From contig JBGAPT010000008.1 in NCBI GenBank assembly GCA_044221135.1, forward strand, positions 1 to 64,000: DNA of 64,000 nt, in the 5' to 3' direction. Under the pieces are notes generated by a model that was given only the letters and a program-made list of their open reading frames with translations, was not told where the DNA came from and searched no databases. Below, one piece after another: positions 62,591-64,000 of the stretch. Made by a program: the position numbers and the translations under genes. Position 1 is the first letter of the stretch. Each line of letters starts with the position of its first letter. This DNA comes from UBA4722 sp044221135. Its GTDB lineage: Bacteria > Pseudomonadota > Gammaproteobacteria > DSM-16500.

Positions 62591-62675
62591 GCCATCCAAT
62601 CTACCTCATTGCTATTTCTCCCTTTTTTCTGTACCCTTCCCCCTAATAAATCTGTTCTTAAAACGAGGTCATCCC

Positions 62676-63488
62676 ATGCGTAAACTTTTTTTGCTCTTAT
62701 TCGTCTCCATCATAGCCATTGGCATTTTCATCACCGACGCTGAAGCTGCCCGTTTTGGCGGTGGTAGGAGCTTTGGCATGAGTCGTATCTCCCAGTCTGG
62801 CGGCTTGTTTAATGCAGGAAGTGCGACACGTTCATTTCAAGGTGCAGCAGCAAGCGCTGCTCCGCGCGCAGGTTTTGGTAAATGGTTAGGGCCTTTGGCA
62901 GGTTTTGCAGCGGGTGGTTTATTGGCATCTTTGTTTATGGGACATGGATTAGGTACGGGCATACTCTCCTGGTTATTGATAGGGGGCCTCGCCTTTTTTG
63001 TATGGCGTTTAATGAGCAGTCGATTACAACCTGCCAGCCAGCCTCCGGTATCTTCGAATACTTTTCAATACCAAGCAGCGAGCAATGCAGCATTCACACC
63101 GAGCGCAACGAATGTGCGCCCCATCGGCTTTGATGAATCTGCATTTCTACGCCAAGCTAAAACGATATTTATCCGTTTACAAGCAGATTATGACAATAAA
63201 AATAGCAATGACATACGCGCATTTACTACGCCTGAAGTCTTTGCAGAAATTCAGCTGCAATTACAAGAACGCGGCAATGAACCCAATCAAACAGAAGTCG
63301 TGACAATCAATGCCGAGTTACAGAATGTTGAAACAGAAACAAATGCAACGATTGCAAGCGTATTATTTTCAGGTCTTATTCGAGAACAACCCGCAAGTGC
63401 ACCTGTAGCCATTCAAGAAGTGTGGCATTTTATTCAAAATGAAAATACACAAAATTGGTTAGTGGCAGGGATACAGCAGCAGTCATAA
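62676..63488 (+). CDS. Tim44-like domain protein, membrane-anchored
   Basis: 270 residues. Signal peptide (cut after AEA), a Gly/Ser/Ala-rich stretch with GGGRSFGMS, a Gly-rich hydrophobic segment (PLAGFAAGGLLASLF) and a membrane helix (GILSWLLIGGLAFFVWRLM), then a C-terminal Tim44/NTF2-like domain from about residue 150 (FLRQAKTIFIRLQADYDNKN). Such proteins are common in beta- and gammaproteobacteria and of unknown function. Preceded by AAACGAGGTC. Confidence 0.9.
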   Translation: MRKLFLLLFVSIIAIGIFITDAEAARFGGGRSFGMSRISQSGGLFNAGSATRSFQGAAASAAPRAGFGKWLGPLAGFAAGGLLASLFMGHGLGTGILSWLLIGGLAFFVWRLMSSRLQPASQPPVSSNTFQYQAASNAAFTPSATNVRPIGFDESAFLRQAKTIFIRLQADYDNKNSNDIRAFTTPEVFAEIQLQLQERGNEPNQTEVVTINAELQNVETETNATIASVLFSGLIREQPASAPVAIQEVWHFIQNENTQNWLVAGIQQQS

Positions 63489-63577
63489 TGATGAGATAGT
63501 CTACAGATATCAAAAATAGTTATGCCACTTCCCTCCAATTTTTTGATATGATAATACAATTCAAGGACGAATTGATC

Positions 63578-64000
63578 ATGAGTCACACGCACACGCATCA
63601 TAAGACACTCACTACCAGCCTAGAGCAAAAAACCACTGCTGCTTTAGTGACAATGATCTATCAGCAAGCCAAACTCAGTTTTTTCGCCTCATGGATATGC
63701 GCTACGGTTGTTTTAATTTATTTATATTATTTTAAATCGACCCCACTTCCTTATGTCTATGCTTGGTATACTTTTTTCTTGGTAATCACTGGATTACGTA
63801 TTCTGCTGGTCAATGCATTTTTACAAGCTCAATTACCCCAGGATCATATTATTTTATGGAGCTATTTATTCATTGCAGGTTCTTTTCTAAGCGGACTCAG
63901 CTGGGGCCTTGTGGGCAGTCCACTTCTTTTGCCAGATGCGAGTGAGCAACAAGCATTAATCATGGTCGTTTTAGCAGGCGTCTGCGCAGGCAGTGTACCC
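63578..64000 (+). CDS. Polytopic membrane protein, N-terminus only (window edge)
   Basis: 141 codons from the ATG at 63,578 (AAGGAC upstream) to the end of the window with no stop. A His-rich start (MSHTHTHH) is followed by membrane helices at about 34-54, 62-82, 92-112 and 125-141. The layout suggests a multi-helix sensor N-terminus such as those fused to GGDEF domains in Legionellales, but the catalytic part is beyond the edge, so this is only a guess. Confidence 0.7.
   Translation, partial: MSHTHTHHKTLTTSLEQKTTAALVTMIYQQAKLSFFASWICATVVLIYLYYFKSTPLPYVYAWYTFFLVITGLRILLVNAFLQAQLPQDHIILWSYLFIAGSFLSGLSWGLVGSPLLLPDASEQQALIMVVLAGVCAGSVP

Noticed and set aside
62365..62646. ORFs on both strands across repeat E
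   Set aside because: They are translations of the tandem GATGACATA units with no start signal.

Overview
The window is bacterial chromosome, roughly 40 % GC, from a gammaproteobacterium of the order Legionellales. The best single clue is a colinear block of Dot/Icm type IVB secretion genes (icmP-O-N-M-L-L-L-K-E-G) across the first 10.6 kb, all on the minus strand. Triplicated icmL, a VirB10-like IcmE much shorter than the Legionella protein, and intergenic gaps crowded with palindromic repeats suggest a Coxiellaceae-type lineage (Coxiella/Aquicella/Rickettsiella/Berkiella side). That placement is inference; no 16S or taxonomic marker is present.

Layout. 1-10,634: inner-membrane and core-complex part of Dot/Icm, with dksA 14 bp upstream of icmP. 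11,285-17,222: housekeeping genes on the same strand (prmC, prfA, hemA, pth, rplY, prs, tRNA-Gln). 17,488-24,292: lolB, ychF, an AT-rich ATPase/nuclease-like gene preceded by a very regular palindrome array, rlmB and rnr. 24,537-29,468: membrane and signalling genes (UPF0114 protein, VIT-type iron/manganese transporter, small lipoprotein, polytopic membrane protein, PAS hybrid histidine kinase). 29,728-33,081: a stand-alone A-T-TE non-ribosomal-peptide-synthetase-like protein with an unexplained C-terminal tail. 33,143-36,241: thyA-lgt-rppH, with dapB divergent. 36,412-43,026: kdpFABC plus a KdpD that ends before its histidine-kinase module. 43,069-48,388: accessory patch with two large helical proteins of unknown function (possible Dot/Icm effectors), a 55-residue coiled-coil protein, a tandem-repeat array and an intact IS30-family element. 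48,389-59,869: membrane protein, FKBP isomerase, glycine cleavage system (gcvT-H-PA-PB), an FAD monooxygenase, phosphomannomutase, dut, coaBC, radC, rpmB and rpmG. 59,870-62,670: repeat-rich zone with a frameshifted IS5/IS903-type element and cpdA. 62,676-64,000: Tim44-like protein and the start of a polytopic membrane protein that runs off the window.

The intergenic DNA is dominated by at least six families of palindromic, non-coding repeats (called A-F here), found in most long gaps. One remnant lies inside the icmN reading frame, one sits between icmE and icmG, and one was the landing site of the IS30 element. The most unusual locus is 19,510-21,088: a P-loop ATPase with a C-terminal PD-(D/E)XK-like motif, preceded by three 41-bp palindromes, each bounded by TTATCCGCA, at a 57-58 bp period. 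I cannot match it to a described system. Coordinates of repeat borders were read by eye and may be off by a base or two.
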